Shown here piece after piece: positions 24,113-33,088 of a stretch of DNA of 64,000 nt. Under the pieces are notes generated by a model. The model saw only the letters and a list, made by a program, of their open reading frames with translations. It had not been told where the DNA came from and searched no databases. Origin of the DNA: Lacicoccus halitifaciens (GTDB taxonomy: Bacteria > Bacillota > Bacilli > Staphylococcales > Salinicoccaceae); NCBI RefSeq assembly GCF_040544485.1, contig NZ_JBDZDV010000001.1, forward strand, positions 186,001-250,000. Reading direction: 5' to 3'. A program made the position numbers and the translations under genes. The stretch's first letter is position 1, and every line of letters begins with the position of its first letter.

Positions 24113-24284
24113 TTACTCAGTTAAACAGTTCATAATCCATGTTACATGTATCGTTTTCCATCTTTTACATTCTTCAGGTTTCCTCTGACTCTCCCTTAAC
24201 CAGGTTTACATAAATAAAACTTGATTTATGTCAAGGAAATCAGAAAAAGGGGGGTGCATAATGGAAAAGAGGAGATGAAGAACG

Positions 24285-24782
24285 ATGAATTGGACAGTTT
24301 ACCAGACGGTACTTTGGATTCATATATTCCTTGCCATAAATTGGGTGGGTGGTTTGCTTTTTGTCGGCTGGGGCATCTTTCCGGCTCTCCGGCTGTTCGA
24401 ACTCCAGGATACGAGACGGGTATTGAGGGCTGTCATGAAGCATAGCCATTATCTTTTCACCTTTTCCGGAACCGCCGTCATCTTAACAGGGGTAATTTTG
24501 GGAACATGGCTGGGTCCGCTGGACAGCTTCGAAGCAGTTTGGCATACAACTTATGGAAATTTGTGGTTTGCCGCGCTCATCATCGGTATCGTGACATTGC
24601 TGTGGGGTACTTTCATCGGATATCCTCATGCAATGAGAGTGCTTTCTGATAACCATCTTTGGGATGCGGCTGAAAGAGGGGACCGCCGGCCGCTGAACCG
24701 CTCCCTGGTTGTTCTGGTCCTTGTGGAAAGTGTTGAGGGTTTCGGCTTCGTTTCTCTGCTGACACTTATGATCATGCTCTAG
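24285..24782 (+). CDS. DUF2269-like integral membrane protein
   Basis: 165 aa with four hydrophobic segments, starting MNWTVYQTVLWIHIFLAINWVGG. WIHIFLAINWVGG and MKHSHYLFTFSGTAVILTG place conserved His residues within helices, as in the DUF2269/CopD-like membrane proteins; a heme or metal role is possible but unproven. It lies 15 bp before the prenyltransferase gene and likely forms an operon with it. GAGATG-type ribosome site upstream. Function unknown. Confidence 0.75.
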   Translation: MNWTVYQTVLWIHIFLAINWVGGLLFVGWGIFPALRLFELQDTRRVLRAVMKHSHYLFTFSGTAVILTGVILGTWLGPLDSFEAVWHTTYGNLWFAALIIGIVTLLWGTFIGYPHAMRVLSDNHLWDAAERGDRRPLNRSLVVLVLVESVEGFGFVSLLTLMIML

Positions 24783-24797
24783 GAAGGAGATGTTGTT

Positions 24798-25679
24798 ATG
24801 GTTCAATTATTGGGTTACAGAAATATGACGTCGGAGTATCAGTATTATTCGAATTGGTTTCGCATCATCCGGCCGGTCACTTTGACCGCTTCCGTCATGC
24901 CGGTGACTGCCGGGACGCTTTTGGCCTCTCAAGTCATGGATTTCAGCTTATTCCGTTTCGGCATTCTTCTTGTAATCAGTGTACTCATACAGGCAGCTGT
25001 GAACATGCTGAATGATTATTTCGATTTCATGAAAGGTCAGGAGGAAGGGAAATGGCAGAATAGGGATCCATATGCCTCTTTTCTGACACCGCAGTATAAA
25101 CAGGTGCCTTATGTTTCTATTTCCCTTGTCGCTGTCGTTTCCATTTTAACGCTGTGGCTTGCATCAGAAAGCAGTTTTTGGATCATTCCACTTGGCGTCG
25201 CCGGCCTCGTCCTCGGTTATTGTTACTCTGCTGGAAAACGCTCGCTGTCGAGTCTCGGCCTTGGTGAAGTCGCAGCAGCTGTGTGCCTGGGACCTCTGCC
25301 ACTCATCATCGCGATGCTTGTTCAAGGTGTGTCAATGAGCTGGGCAATATTAATATTTCCGATTCCATTTTCACTGCTGATGGCCACTATGGTGCTGACC
25401 AATAATATACGTGATATTGAAAAAGATAATAGTACACGGCGGACGGTTGCGATACGCCTTGGAAGAAAAAAAGCCGTATACCTGCTTACTGCTATACTGG
25501 CTCTGACTTATATCAGCAGCATACTGATCTTTTCATCGGGATGGGTTATTGTGTCATTGCCCGTCGCAATTGAGCTCATCCATCGTTTCTATCAACCGGA
25601 TGGCCAAAACCATATGGGCATGGCCGCCCTGCACCATTTAATCCACAGCTTGGCGATTATTTCAGCCATTATATTGTAG
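24798..25679 (+). CDS. UbiA/MenA-family prenyltransferase
   Basis: 293-aa polytopic membrane enzyme of the UbiA superfamily, closest in features to 1,4-dihydroxy-2-naphthoate prenyltransferase (MenA). The first Asp-rich motif is NMLNDYFDFMKG (NDxxD). The second is NNIRDIEKDN with nearby RLGRKKA, as in MenA. About eight membrane spans follow from FRIIRPVTLTASVMP. Such enzymes transfer a polyprenyl chain to an aromatic ring, here plausibly in menaquinone synthesis or a related quinone. It may be a paralog, since the usual menA neighbours are absent. Strong GGAG site; coupled to the DUF2269-like gene. The downstream 90 bases lead into a decayed gene. Confidence 0.85.
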   Translation: MVQLLGYRNMTSEYQYYSNWFRIIRPVTLTASVMPVTAGTLLASQVMDFSLFRFGILLVISVLIQAAVNMLNDYFDFMKGQEEGKWQNRDPYASFLTPQYKQVPYVSISLVAVVSILTLWLASESSFWIIPLGVAGLVLGYCYSAGKRSLSSLGLGEVAAAVCLGPLPLIIAMLVQGVSMSWAILIFPIPFSLLMATMVLTNNIRDIEKDNSTRRTVAIRLGRKKAVYLLTAILALTYISSILIFSSGWVIVSLPVAIELIHRFYQPDGQNHMGMAALHHLIHSLAIISAIIL

Positions 25680-25734
25680 CGGGGATGGCGGGTTTCATGG
25701 ATGTCCTTCAAAATTGCAAGGTGCCAGCAAAAAG

Positions 25735-25999
25735 AAAAGATGTCCACATTGGATTTTAAGCCAATATGGGCATCCTTTATTTCAACTGTACGGCGACCGT
25801 GAATTCGACCTCGGTGTTCGGCGGCCTCGATAAAGGTTTTTACGATGCCTATGACGAAAAATATCCGCTCACCGGTGGGGCATGGGAGCGGATAAGGTTT
25901 TATAAATTGTATTTGCTGATGGTCCATCTCGTGAAGTTCGGCTCTGTTTATGCCGGAAGCGTCAATGAGACGATGGATGAAATTCTGGATGGAAAATGA
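25735..25999 (+). pseudogene. Fructosamine/ketosamine-3-kinase remnant, frameshifted C-terminal piece
   Basis: An open stretch from 25766 contains SVFGGLDKGFYDAYDEKYPL and ERIRFYKLYLLMVHLVKFGS, which match the C-terminal helices of fructosamine kinases (VFGGF..FY..Y....PL; R...Y.LY.LL.HL..FG). In another frame just upstream the same DNA reads LYGDREFDL, the motif that precedes VFGG in the intact enzymes. The two halves are out of frame at about 25806-25813, and the N-terminal ~230 residues, including the catalytic HGDL region, are missing. It is a decayed gene, not a small protein. It ends 2 bp from the convergent rluA-type gene. Confidence 0.75.
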
Positions 26000-26001
26000 A
26001 T

Positions 26002-26895
26002 TTAGTTTTTAAACAGCCGTGAAAATGAAGCGGGTGCCGTGGATTCGAAACGTACATATTCATCGGTCGCCGGATGTTTGAATTCAAGCGCCTGCGCATG
26101 CAGTCCCATCCTTTTGATCGGATTCGTCTGTGCGCCGTATTTCTTATCACGGACGATCGGATGGCCGATATCCTGCATATGCACCCGTACCTGATTTTTG
26201 CGTCCGGTCTCCAGGTTCACCTGAAGCAGGGAGAAATTATCGTTCGATTTCAGCACTTTGTAGTGGGTGATCGCTTTTTTGCCTTTTTCGGGATTCTGGC
26301 TGGAACGCATGATCAGTGCCTTGTTTTCCGAAAGCCAAGAAGTGACGGTGCCGTCCTGTTCGACCTTCCCTTCGACAAGTGCAATGTACGTCCGTTCCGA
26401 AACGATGCTGCCCCAGTCATTCTGCATTTTCTGCTGGACCTGCTTGTTCTTTGCGAACACCATCACACCGGATGTATCCCGGTCCAGGCGGTGGACGATG
26501 AAAATGCGGTTCTTCGGATGAATCGTCTGAAGATAGTCGGACAGCTGACGGAAAGCGGTCATCTGCTTTTCCTTTTCGGATGCGATGGACAGAAGGCCTG
26601 CTTCTTTATCGATCACGATGATATCTCTGTCTTCATGTAAGATTTTCAAACCCCTGATCTTCGCATCATGCTTGCCGGTGCGTGTTTCAATCTCCACGCG
26701 GTCACCCGGTTCAAGCATGTCGTTGAACTGGCTTGTAGCCCGGCCGTTCACGCTCACCTGGCCGCGGCCGAGGATGCCTTTTACGGCTTTACGGCTGCGC
26801 GCGGGCATCTTTTCAAACAAATACTCCAGCAGTTCCGTGGATTCCTCCACGATCCATTCCGCCTCAGGCTTATTTATGATATTTCTTTTTTTCAT
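26002..26895 (-). CDS. RluA-family pseudouridine synthase
   Basis: 297 aa. The S4-like RNA-binding domain (about 18-80, LLEYLFEKMPARSRKAVKGIL; VSVNGRATSQFNDMLEPGD) is followed by the catalytic domain with HRLDRDTSGVMVFAK, whose Asp in RLDRDTSG is the family nucleophile. GRKNQVRVHM and HAQALEFKHP complete the RluA pattern. It isomerises uridine in rRNA or tRNA; which position cannot be told, since these genomes carry several paralogs (RluD-, YjbO- and YhcT-like). GGAGG precedes the ATG. It is convergent with the kinase remnant. Confidence 0.92.
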   Translation of the reverse strand: MKKRNIINKPEAEWIVEESTELLEYLFEKMPARSRKAVKGILGRGQVSVNGRATSQFNDMLEPGDRVEIETRTGKHDAKIRGLKILHEDRDIIVIDKEAGLLSIASEKEKQMTAFRQLSDYLQTIHPKNRIFIVHRLDRDTSGVMVFAKNKQVQQKMQNDWGSIVSERTYIALVEGKVEQDGTVTSWLSENKALIMRSSQNPEKGKKAITHYKVLKSNDNFSLLQVNLETGRKNQVRVHMQDIGHPIVRDKKYGAQTNPIKRMGLHAQALEFKHPATDEYVRFESTAPASFSRLFKN

Positions 26896-27056
26896 TATAC
26901 TTCCTCCATATCGTTTTCCTTCAAATACCGGTTTCCATTACAAGAGAAAGTCTTCCATACTTCCACAGTCGGTCATGATATTGTATTCCCCATTCTACTA
27001 CATCAATGGGCCAGTCATCACTTAAAGTTTGTCATTTCCATTGATTTTCACAAAAG

Positions 27057-27890
27057 TTAAACGTATCCGCTTAAAACCTCTTCGGTCCAGGTCTTCAGCT
27101 TTTGCCTCGCTTCACGGTCATAAGCCTGGCCGAGCGCTTTTGAACGGCGCCTGCCGTCATAGAATTCTCCCGTGATGCCTTCCGTTTCTTCAGAGGATGC
27201 AAGAAACACAAGCGCCTCAAGTCCTTCTTCCACAGATGACTGTGACCTGCCGAAATGTTCATTCACCATATTCGTCTCCATCAGCGTAGCAGGGTGGATG
27301 GCATTGACCGTGATGCCCTGATCTTTAACTGCTTCGGCAAGGTCGAAAGTGAACATGATCAATGCAAGCTTGCTCCTCGAGTATGCGAGGAAGCCGTCAT
27401 ACCGCTGCTCGATGTTCAAATCATCGAAGTCGATCTCAGCCTGGCCGATGGATGCGACGTTGACGATCCTTGAGCCTTCTTCCAATAAAGGCCGAAGCTT
27501 CCTTGTGAAGAGCACCTGTGCGATGTAGTTCACCGCCCATATCTCCTCAAAGCCGTCCCGGCTGGTGCTGCGCCTGCCTCCTGATTTCGGTCCGCCGCCG
27601 ATGCCTGCATTATTGATCAGTATGTCGATTTGGTCTTCACCGGCAAGTATCTCTTCTGCAGCCTTTGAGACGGAGTCGAGGGATGAGAAGTCCCCGTTGT
27701 AATATTTCAGATCCGCATTACCTGTGACGTTTTTAATCTCTTCCAGTGTCCGTCTGCCTTTCTCTTCGTTTCTGCCGTGCAGCCGGACTGATGCGCCTTT
27801 CTCTGCGAACCATCGTGCAGCCGCTTTGCCGAGTCCATCTGTCGATCCGGTGATTAAAACTGTACATTCCGATAAAGGTTTCATAAGCAT
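27057..27890 (-). CDS. Short-chain dehydrogenase/reductase
   Basis: 277-aa classical-type SDR. The NAD(P) motif TGSTDGLGKAAARWF lies at about 11-25, NNAGIGG at about 91, the catalytic Ser region VNVASIGQ follows, and the active-site pair is YSRSK (YxxxK). The substrate-loop region is INAIHPATLMETNMV. Arg in the LHGRNEE segment after the second strand suggests NADP preference. It resembles the retinol dehydrogenase/WWOX-like branch, but bacterial substrates of this branch are mostly unknown. A 30-bp gap separates it from the upstream acetyltransferase-like gene, so both may be one transcript. Confidence 0.9.
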   Translation of the reverse strand: MLMKPLSECTVLITGSTDGLGKAAARWFAEKGASVRLHGRNEEKGRRTLEEIKNVTGNADLKYYNGDFSSLDSVSKAAEEILAGEDQIDILINNAGIGGGPKSGGRRSTSRDGFEEIWAVNYIAQVLFTRKLRPLLEEGSRIVNVASIGQAEIDFDDLNIEQRYDGFLAYSRSKLALIMFTFDLAEAVKDQGITVNAIHPATLMETNMVNEHFGRSQSSVEEGLEALVFLASSEETEGITGEFYDGRRRSKALGQAYDREARQKLKTWTEEVLSGYV

Positions 27891-27920
27891 CTCCTTCCGA
27901 AGATAATATACGATCGTCTT

Positions 27921-28757
27921 TTATGCTTTTTTCTGCCTGCGGATGTAGCTCACCAAAACAGGCGCTTCATCCTTCACGAATTCATTGAAGAATCCGTATG
28001 CATATTCATCGGTCGTGTCGACCTCCAGGTTGATATGTTCATAACCATTCTCCTGGAGCTTGTTCAGTGTTTGCCCGAACGCTGAAGCAAGACGCTGCTT
28101 TGCCTCAGAATCCGCATAATAGCAATAGCCGAAATCTTTGGATGTGTCCTCACCTTCGTAAATCAGCATATAGGCGGTGATTGCCTCGTCCTCATCGTAA
28201 ATGACGATTGAACTTTCAAAATCAATGTCATCAGTGATGAGGTCCCGCCATTCAGCAAGGCTCATTTCCCTCAGCGGGATGGTATCATGGACGGATGCAT
28301 ACACCTGCCTTGAGAGATCTGAAAGACCTTCAGTCATTTCAAATGCGCTTTCCAACCGGTTCTCTTCTGTGCTGCCGGTATTAAAATGACTGATCATTCT
28401 GCTGATCTCCACTTCGGTTTCATAAGTCCTCCTGAACTCTTTGAAATCATATGTAGTGATGAGCTTTTCGTACAGGTTGTGGTGCCGGTGGATTTCCAGG
28501 ATGATGTCCGACATCGGCAGGGTGGTCTTCAATTTTTCGTACATTTCCACAATCGTCTCCGGTTTTACGCTGTCATCCAGCACCGCGAACCTCAAATATG
28601 GCGCAGAAGGATGGTAGGGATCAAGGGAGTAATACACATAGGCGAGCCATTCTCCATGCGCCTCACAAGTCACCCCGTGTCCGGATGAAAGGTAATTCGG
28701 GATTATATTTTTCTCCTGCAGATAAGCAGTTATGTTTTCATGAAGTATGATTTCCAT
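27921..28757 (-). CDS. Putative tandem GNAT-fold protein
   Basis: 278 aa, acidic, soluble. Two similar-sized halves can be drawn, with GNAT-like features such as LAYVYYSLDP...LRFAVLDDSVKP in the first and ESSIVIYDEDEAITAYMLIYEGED...GYCYYADSEAKQRLASAFGQTLNKLQENGYEHINLEVD in the second. The latter resembles the strand-helix order around the acetyl-CoA pocket. The canonical Q/RxxGxG/A loop is not obvious. I do not recognise a specific family. It is the first gene of a possible two-gene minus-strand unit with the SDR gene. Confidence 0.55.
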   Translation of the reverse strand: MEIILHENITAYLQEKNIIPNYLSSGHGVTCEAHGEWLAYVYYSLDPYHPSAPYLRFAVLDDSVKPETIVEMYEKLKTTLPMSDIILEIHRHHNLYEKLITTYDFKEFRRTYETEVEISRMISHFNTGSTEENRLESAFEMTEGLSDLSRQVYASVHDTIPLREMSLAEWRDLITDDIDFESSIVIYDEDEAITAYMLIYEGEDTSKDFGYCYYADSEAKQRLASAFGQTLNKLQENGYEHINLEVDTTDEYAYGFFNEFVKDEAPVLVSYIRRQKKA

Positions 28758-29107
28758 GGCGGCCTCCGTGTCTTTATTTTAAGGATTATTGATTCAATTA
28801 TAGAGTATCACAGCCCGATTTTATAGCAATAAACTGCATGAATTTTGAATATTGAGTCGCCGTCCCAAGCTGCAAAAGGGAATGCCGCCTTAACATTCTT
28901 TTAATTTAAAGTATTCACAATTATGTGATGGACAATACATTGTGGAGGTGCTAATCTATATTAAAATCAGCTGATGTATAAATGAGGTGTTTTTCAGGAT
29001 ATAAAAATCACGGGGGGACAATTTACAAAAATAATACTCAATTTTTTAAGGTACGATCATCATGTTCATTTATTTCAATAAAAGTTATCTCAAGGGGGAA
29101 TCTAATT
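28758..29107. other. AT-rich intergenic region upstream of the second usp gene
   Basis: About 350 bp with no credible gene; a longer frame from 28982 lacks a ribosome site. It includes TCACA-ATTA-TGTGA (28915-28928), a dyad typical of winged-helix or CRP/FNR-class operators but in inverted half-site order relative to the common TGTGA-N6-TCACA. It lies about 180 bp before the usp start. Composition is clearly more AT-rich than the flanking minus-strand genes. Confidence 0.4.
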
Positions 29108-29611
29108 ATGTCATCGGTTTATAAGCAAATTTTAGTGGCGATAGATGGCTCAAAAGAAGCGGAAGGGGCATTCAAAAAATCCATCGGCATTGCAGAGCGA
29201 AATAATGCAACATTGAATTTAGTGAATGTAATAGATACCCGTTCCTTTGGAGCGATTGAAGGTTATGATCGTTCGATAGCACATCAGGTTTATAAGTCTG
29301 CAGAAGAACTTCTGAGTGAGTATAAGAAAGAGGCTGCAAATGCCGGAATTGAAAATGTGAATATTGTAGTGGATTATGGGTCTCCGAAAGTCATGATACC
29401 CCGGAATATTGCCCAGAAAGTTCATGCGGACTTAATCGTTTGTGGTGCTACAGGCTTGAATGCAGTAGAACGTTTTGTTATGGGAAGTGTTTCGGAACGC
29501 ATCGTTCGTTCAGCCAAATGCGATGTGCTGGTTGTCCGTACCGATCAAGTGCAGGATGATGCACCTTCAGACTCCTATACCCCTGGAGAAGCGAAATCCC
29601 ACACTGAATAA
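29108..29611 (+). CDS. Universal stress protein, ATP-binding type
   Basis: 167-aa UspA-family protein, beginning MSSVYKQILVAIDGSKEAE. The nucleotide motif G-2x-G-9x-G-S is complete (GATGLNAVERFVMGSVSERI), so ATP binding is expected. This contrasts with the other Usp at 20520. ATG 29108 is used, since CAAGGGGGAA precedes it by about 9 nt. A 22-residue hydrophilic tail extends past the usual end. The coding sequence is more AT-rich than most neighbours, which may indicate separate origin. Monocistronic, ended by a hairpin terminator at 29692. Confidence 0.92.
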   Translation: MSSVYKQILVAIDGSKEAEGAFKKSIGIAERNNATLNLVNVIDTRSFGAIEGYDRSIAHQVYKSAEELLSEYKKEAANAGIENVNIVVDYGSPKVMIPRNIAQKVHADLIVCGATGLNAVERFVMGSVSERIVRSAKCDVLVVRTDQVQDDAPSDSYTPGEAKSHTE

Positions 29612-29691
29612 GAATATATTCAGAGCTTTACTCTTCAATGGACGGTATAGTTTAGAGATAATATATGAGAGGCTCAATGTACAAAAACAGG

Positions 29692-29734
29692 CGAGACGAA
29701 GCTAATCAAAGTGCTTCTCCTCGCTTTTTTGTAT
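29692..29734 (+). terminator. Terminator downstream of the usp gene
   Basis: GGCGAG-ACGAAGC and GCTTCT-CCTCGC form a bulged stem followed by a T-run. The rest of the 29612-29924 gap is AT-rich and shows no gene that I can support. Confidence 0.75.
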
Positions 29735-29924
29735 GAAAAAGTATCCTTTTACGAACACTGCATAGGTGCGAATAGAAAGAAAAAGGTATTGAAGTACTAA
29801 ACGCTAAAATAACAATGTCGGGAATATTTTAGAAAATGAAAAAACTGATGATAGTTAATCCTTTTTAATACTATAAAATCCCTCTCATTAAGGAAGCACA
29901 ACATTATCATATTATCGCGTGGTT

Positions 29925-31001
29925 TCACTTATGATAACTTTCATTGCCTGCAATTTTATTCACTTCCTCAACAAGCTCCCGGAAAAGTTCCGCAGCCTCC
30001 CCGTCACGGGCAAGCCTCACGCCCTGGCCGCTCCAGAGGTGCAGCAGGTCGCTCCTCCCGGCCTTCGCCGCCTCGCTCCGCATCCTTTTCGTCATTTGGT
30101 TTTGGAACGGGTAGGGCAGAATGTCATCTTCATATACTGATATATCTTCGATGAAGTCATTTCTGATGCCCCTTGCATATTTACCGCTGAAAACGGTGGT
30201 CAATACGGTATCCGCTTCTTCGGCGGCGAGTATGACATTCTTATGGATGTCCGGGGCGGCGCTTTCTTTTGTCGTGAGGAACGCCGTGCCGAGCTGTGCG
30301 GCATCGGCGCCGAGGATGAGGCTTGCATAGATGCCGCGGCCGTCCATGATGCCGCCAGCGGCAATCACCGGTATATCCACCGCATCCGTCGCCTGGGGGA
30401 CGAGCGCCATCGTCCCGACGGTGGAGTGGAGGGGGTTCTTCAAAAATGACCCCCTGTGAGCGCCCGCTTCAAAGCCCTGGACGACGACCATGTCCATGCC
30501 GGCCTGGGCATTGATCACGGCTTCTTCCACGGTGGTGGCGCAGCCGATGAGTGTCATACCGGCCTGTTTAAGCTTTTTGATCACTTCGGTATCCGGTATG
30601 CCGAAAGTGAAGCTGCATATCTTCACATTCGATTCAATGATGATGTCGATTAGGCGGAGGAACGTATCATCCCTTGAGACGGCCGGGTCATCCGGGGTGA
30701 TGCCGAGTGCTTCATGGTAGGGTGCGAGTATTTCCTTCATATGTTCAATCTGTGTAAACGTCACTTCATTGTATTCGGGGACGAAGAGATTCACCGCAAA
30801 CGGCTTATCGGTGAGCGCCTGCGTGTCTTCGATGTCCCGACGCAGTGTTTCCGGGGTGTAGTAGCCTGCGCCGATGCTGCCGAGCCCGCCCTGGTTGGAG
30901 ACCGCCGCGACGAGTTCAGGCGTGGTCGAGCCGGCCATCGGTGCCTGGATGATCGGATACCGGATATTGAGGATCTGAGTCACTTCCGTCTGATGCCACA
31001 T
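29925..31001 (-). CDS. Nitronate monooxygenase-family FMN enzyme
   Basis: 358-aa FMN-dependent TIM-barrel enzyme of the 2-nitropropane dioxygenase/nitronate monooxygenase group. RYPIIQAPMAGSTTPELVAAVSNQGGLGSIGAGY is the family N-terminus; VVQGFEAGAHRG supplies the catalytic/FMN-contact His region; IPVIAAGGIMDGRGIYASLILGADAAQLGTAFL binds the FMN phosphate. The family detoxifies alkyl nitronates such as propionate-3-nitronate. The start is ATG 31001 behind GAGGTGG. The open frame extends about 64 codons further without a ribosome site. It is divergent from the M42 aminopeptidase gene, with about 147 bp between starts. Confidence 0.92.
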   Translation of the reverse strand: MWHQTEVTQILNIRYPIIQAPMAGSTTPELVAAVSNQGGLGSIGAGYYTPETLRRDIEDTQALTDKPFAVNLFVPEYNEVTFTQIEHMKEILAPYHEALGITPDDPAVSRDDTFLRLIDIIIESNVKICSFTFGIPDTEVIKKLKQAGMTLIGCATTVEEAVINAQAGMDMVVVQGFEAGAHRGSFLKNPLHSTVGTMALVPQATDAVDIPVIAAGGIMDGRGIYASLILGADAAQLGTAFLTTKESAAPDIHKNVILAAEEADTVLTTVFSGKYARGIRNDFIEDISVYEDDILPYPFQNQMTKRMRSEAAKAGRSDLLHLWSGQGVRLARDGEAAELFRELVEEVNKIAGNESYHK

Positions 31002-31148
31002 ATATACCACCTCTTCATTAGGGTTGCAAATGTAATAATGCACTTCAATATTACCACGTTGCCGGCATTTTGAAAGCGATATTATTATTTCGACTATTGA
31101 AATGGTTATGATAAAATGGTGGGGAATACAAGATAAAGGAGACTCATA

Positions 31149-32219
31149 ATGGATAAACAACTGACATTGATGAAAAGTTTGACGGATGCCCACGGCATTT
31201 CGGGGTTCGAATATGATGTGAAAAGGCTCATGAAAGAGTACCTCGAGCCGGTGAGCGATGAGATTGTGACAGACAACCTCGGCAGCATCTACGGCAGACG
31301 CAAGTCCTCAGGCAATAAAACGATCCTGATCGGCGGCCATCTGGACGAGATCGGCTTCATGGTGACCGAGATCGACGATAACGGCTTCATCAAATTCACA
31401 CCGATCGGCGGCTGGTGGAACCAGGTCATGCTCTCACAGCGCATGAACGTCATCACCGACGACGGGATCCTCACAGGCGTCATCGGTTCAAAACCGCCGC
31501 ATGCACTCTCACCGGAAGAGCGCAAGAAGCCGGTTGAAATCAAAAACATGTTCATCGATATCGGTGTTGCGGATAAGGAGGAGGCGCTGAAGGCAGGCGT
31601 GAAGCCGGGTGACCAGATCACACCGCATATGGAATTCACGGAGATGGCGAACAAGAACTACCTTCTTGCGAAAGCTTGGGATAACCGCATGGGCTGTGTC
31701 GTTGCCGTTGAAGTGCTCCAGAACCTTGAAGGCGAAGATCTCGGCATCGACGTTGTGAGCGGTGCGACCGTCCAGGAGGAAGTGGGGCTGCGCGGTGCGA
31801 AGACTTCAGCGAATACGGTGAAGCCGGACCTCGCGATTTCTGTCGACGTCGGCATCGCATGGGACACGCCGGGCATGAAACCGGAAAACGGACAGGGCAA
31901 GCTCGGCGACGGCCCGCTGATCGTCCTGATGGATGCATCCAATATCGGCCATGTCGGCTTCCGCCGCCATATCCAGAAAGTTGCAGAGGAAAACGGCATC
32001 CCGTTCCAGTTCCAGGCGGTGCCGGGCGGCGGTACGGACTCGGGCGGCTTCCATGTCGCAAATGAAGGTGTGCCTTCCGTGAACATCGGCGTGCCTTTGA
32101 GGTATATGCACTCCAACGTCTCCATCCTGCATAAGGAAGACGTGAACAATGCGGTCAAACTCATCACGGCGATCGTCAAGTCGCTGGATGACGAAGCGGT
32201 GGAGAACATCATTTGGTAA
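31149..32219 (+). CDS. ysdC: M42-family metallo-aminopeptidase (YsdC/FrvX type)
   Basis: 356-aa cytoplasmic dinuclear-metal aminopeptidase, forming large tetrahedral assemblies in its family (glutamyl aminopeptidase/TET). Metal ligands and catalytic residues are seen in order: H in GGHLDEIG, D in AWDNRMG, the EE pair in QEEVGLRG, D in SVDVG and H in RYMHSN. Ribosome site AAAGGAG. In B. subtilis ysdC lies just after rplT-ysdA-ysdB; here about 26 kb of accessory DNA separates it from rplT. It overlaps the next gene, the SpoU methylase, by 7 bases and so is probably co-translated with it. Confidence 0.93.
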   Translation: MDKQLTLMKSLTDAHGISGFEYDVKRLMKEYLEPVSDEIVTDNLGSIYGRRKSSGNKTILIGGHLDEIGFMVTEIDDNGFIKFTPIGGWWNQVMLSQRMNVITDDGILTGVIGSKPPHALSPEERKKPVEIKNMFIDIGVADKEEALKAGVKPGDQITPHMEFTEMANKNYLLAKAWDNRMGCVVAVEVLQNLEGEDLGIDVVSGATVQEEVGLRGAKTSANTVKPDLAISVDVGIAWDTPGMKPENGQGKLGDGPLIVLMDASNIGHVGFRRHIQKVAEENGIPFQFQAVPGGGTDSGGFHVANEGVPSVNIGVPLRYMHSNVSILHKEDVNNAVKLITAIVKSLDDEAVENIIW

Positions 32220-32956
32220 GAGAGGTCATCACTTCAAAGGACAACCCGCGCATCAAAGAGCTGCGTAAGCTGCATAAGAAGAAAGCACGCAGCAGGACGG
32301 GCATGTTTTTAATCGACGGGGAACATATGGTGGAGGAGGCGGTCGGATCCGACCAGGTGATCCATTATATCATCGCGCTCGAGGATTACAGCTTCACTTT
32401 CGATGCTTCGCGTTTTGAAGTGATCCTTGTAAGTTCTCCGGTGATGAAGACGTTATCCCAGCTTGAAACGCCCCAGGGCATCATGGCGGCGGTCTCTTAT
32501 GCCGCGCCTGAAGCGTCGGGGAATAAAGTCCTTGTGCTGGATGATGTGCAGGACCCGGGCAACCTCGGCAGCCTGATCCGCACGGCGGATGCTTTCGGGT
32601 TCGACCGGGTGGTGGCGTCCCCGGGTACGGTGGACCCTTTCAGCGATAAAGTGCTCCGCAGCACACAGGGCAGCACATTCCACGTGAGCATAGAAGTCGC
32701 TGATATCAAACCCGTCATCGAAAATTTCCAGGGGCTCTCCATCGGCACGAGCCTCGCACAGGCGGACTACCTGGACGATGTTGTGCAACAGGACCCGCTG
32801 CTCATCGTCCTCGGCAACGAAGGCCGGGGTGTGAGTGAGGAAGTGCTGGACCTCGTCGACCGCAAGGTGAAGATCCATATGCCGGGCCGTTCGGAAAGTC
32901 TGAACGTGGCGATCGCAGGCGGCATCCTCATGCACCATTTCAAAGCGCAGAAATGA
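32213..32956 (+). CDS. ysgA: SpoU/TrmH-family RNA 2'-O-methyltransferase (YsgA type)
   Basis: 247-aa SPOUT methyltransferase. The N-terminal substrate-binding domain (about 1-95) resembles that of 23S rRNA G2251 methylases. The knotted SAM domain has VLDDVQDPGNLGSLIRTADAFG, LGNEGRGVS and the C-terminal knot MPGRSESLNVAIAGGILMHHF. Its target (rRNA or tRNA ribose) is not certain. The start is TTG 32213 behind GGTGGAG; it overlaps the upstream stop codon. Location immediately before pheS matches ysgA in B. subtilis and spoU in Staphylococcus. It ends at a terminator, and acidic lipoprotein genes have been inserted between it and pheS. Confidence 0.92.
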   Translation: MVREVITSKDNPRIKELRKLHKKKARSRTGMFLIDGEHMVEEAVGSDQVIHYIIALEDYSFTFDASRFEVILVSSPVMKTLSQLETPQGIMAAVSYAAPEASGNKVLVLDDVQDPGNLGSLIRTADAFGFDRVVASPGTVDPFSDKVLRSTQGSTFHVSIEVADIKPVIENFQGLSIGTSLAQADYLDDVVQQDPLLIVLGNEGRGVSEEVLDLVDRKVKIHMPGRSESLNVAIAGGILMHHFKAQK

Positions 32957-33000
32957 CCCCGGGGCGGCATGACTTCACGGTCATGGGGTCTTCATTTTTA
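32955..33000 (+). terminator. Terminator after the SpoU methylase gene
   Basis: GACCCC (32955-32960) pairs with GGGGTC (32985-32990) around an inner CATGAC/GTCATG stem, then TTCATTTTTA. Confidence 0.75.
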
Positions 33001-33088
33001 TAAATACCGGGTTGTATAAATAATATGCCTGCAGTTGGGGTAAACAGATGTTAACAGCAGTTATTTATGATCATTGAGGAGGGTGACT

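Noticed and set aside
28982..29107. Forty-two-residue N-terminal extension of the second usp
   Set aside because: No ribosome site and non-Usp composition. ATG 29108 with AAGGGGGAA gives the standard UspA start.
33030..33050. Sigma-B promoter before the acidic lipoproteins (GGGTAA)
   Set aside because: No acceptable -35 box exists at 12-15 bp upstream.
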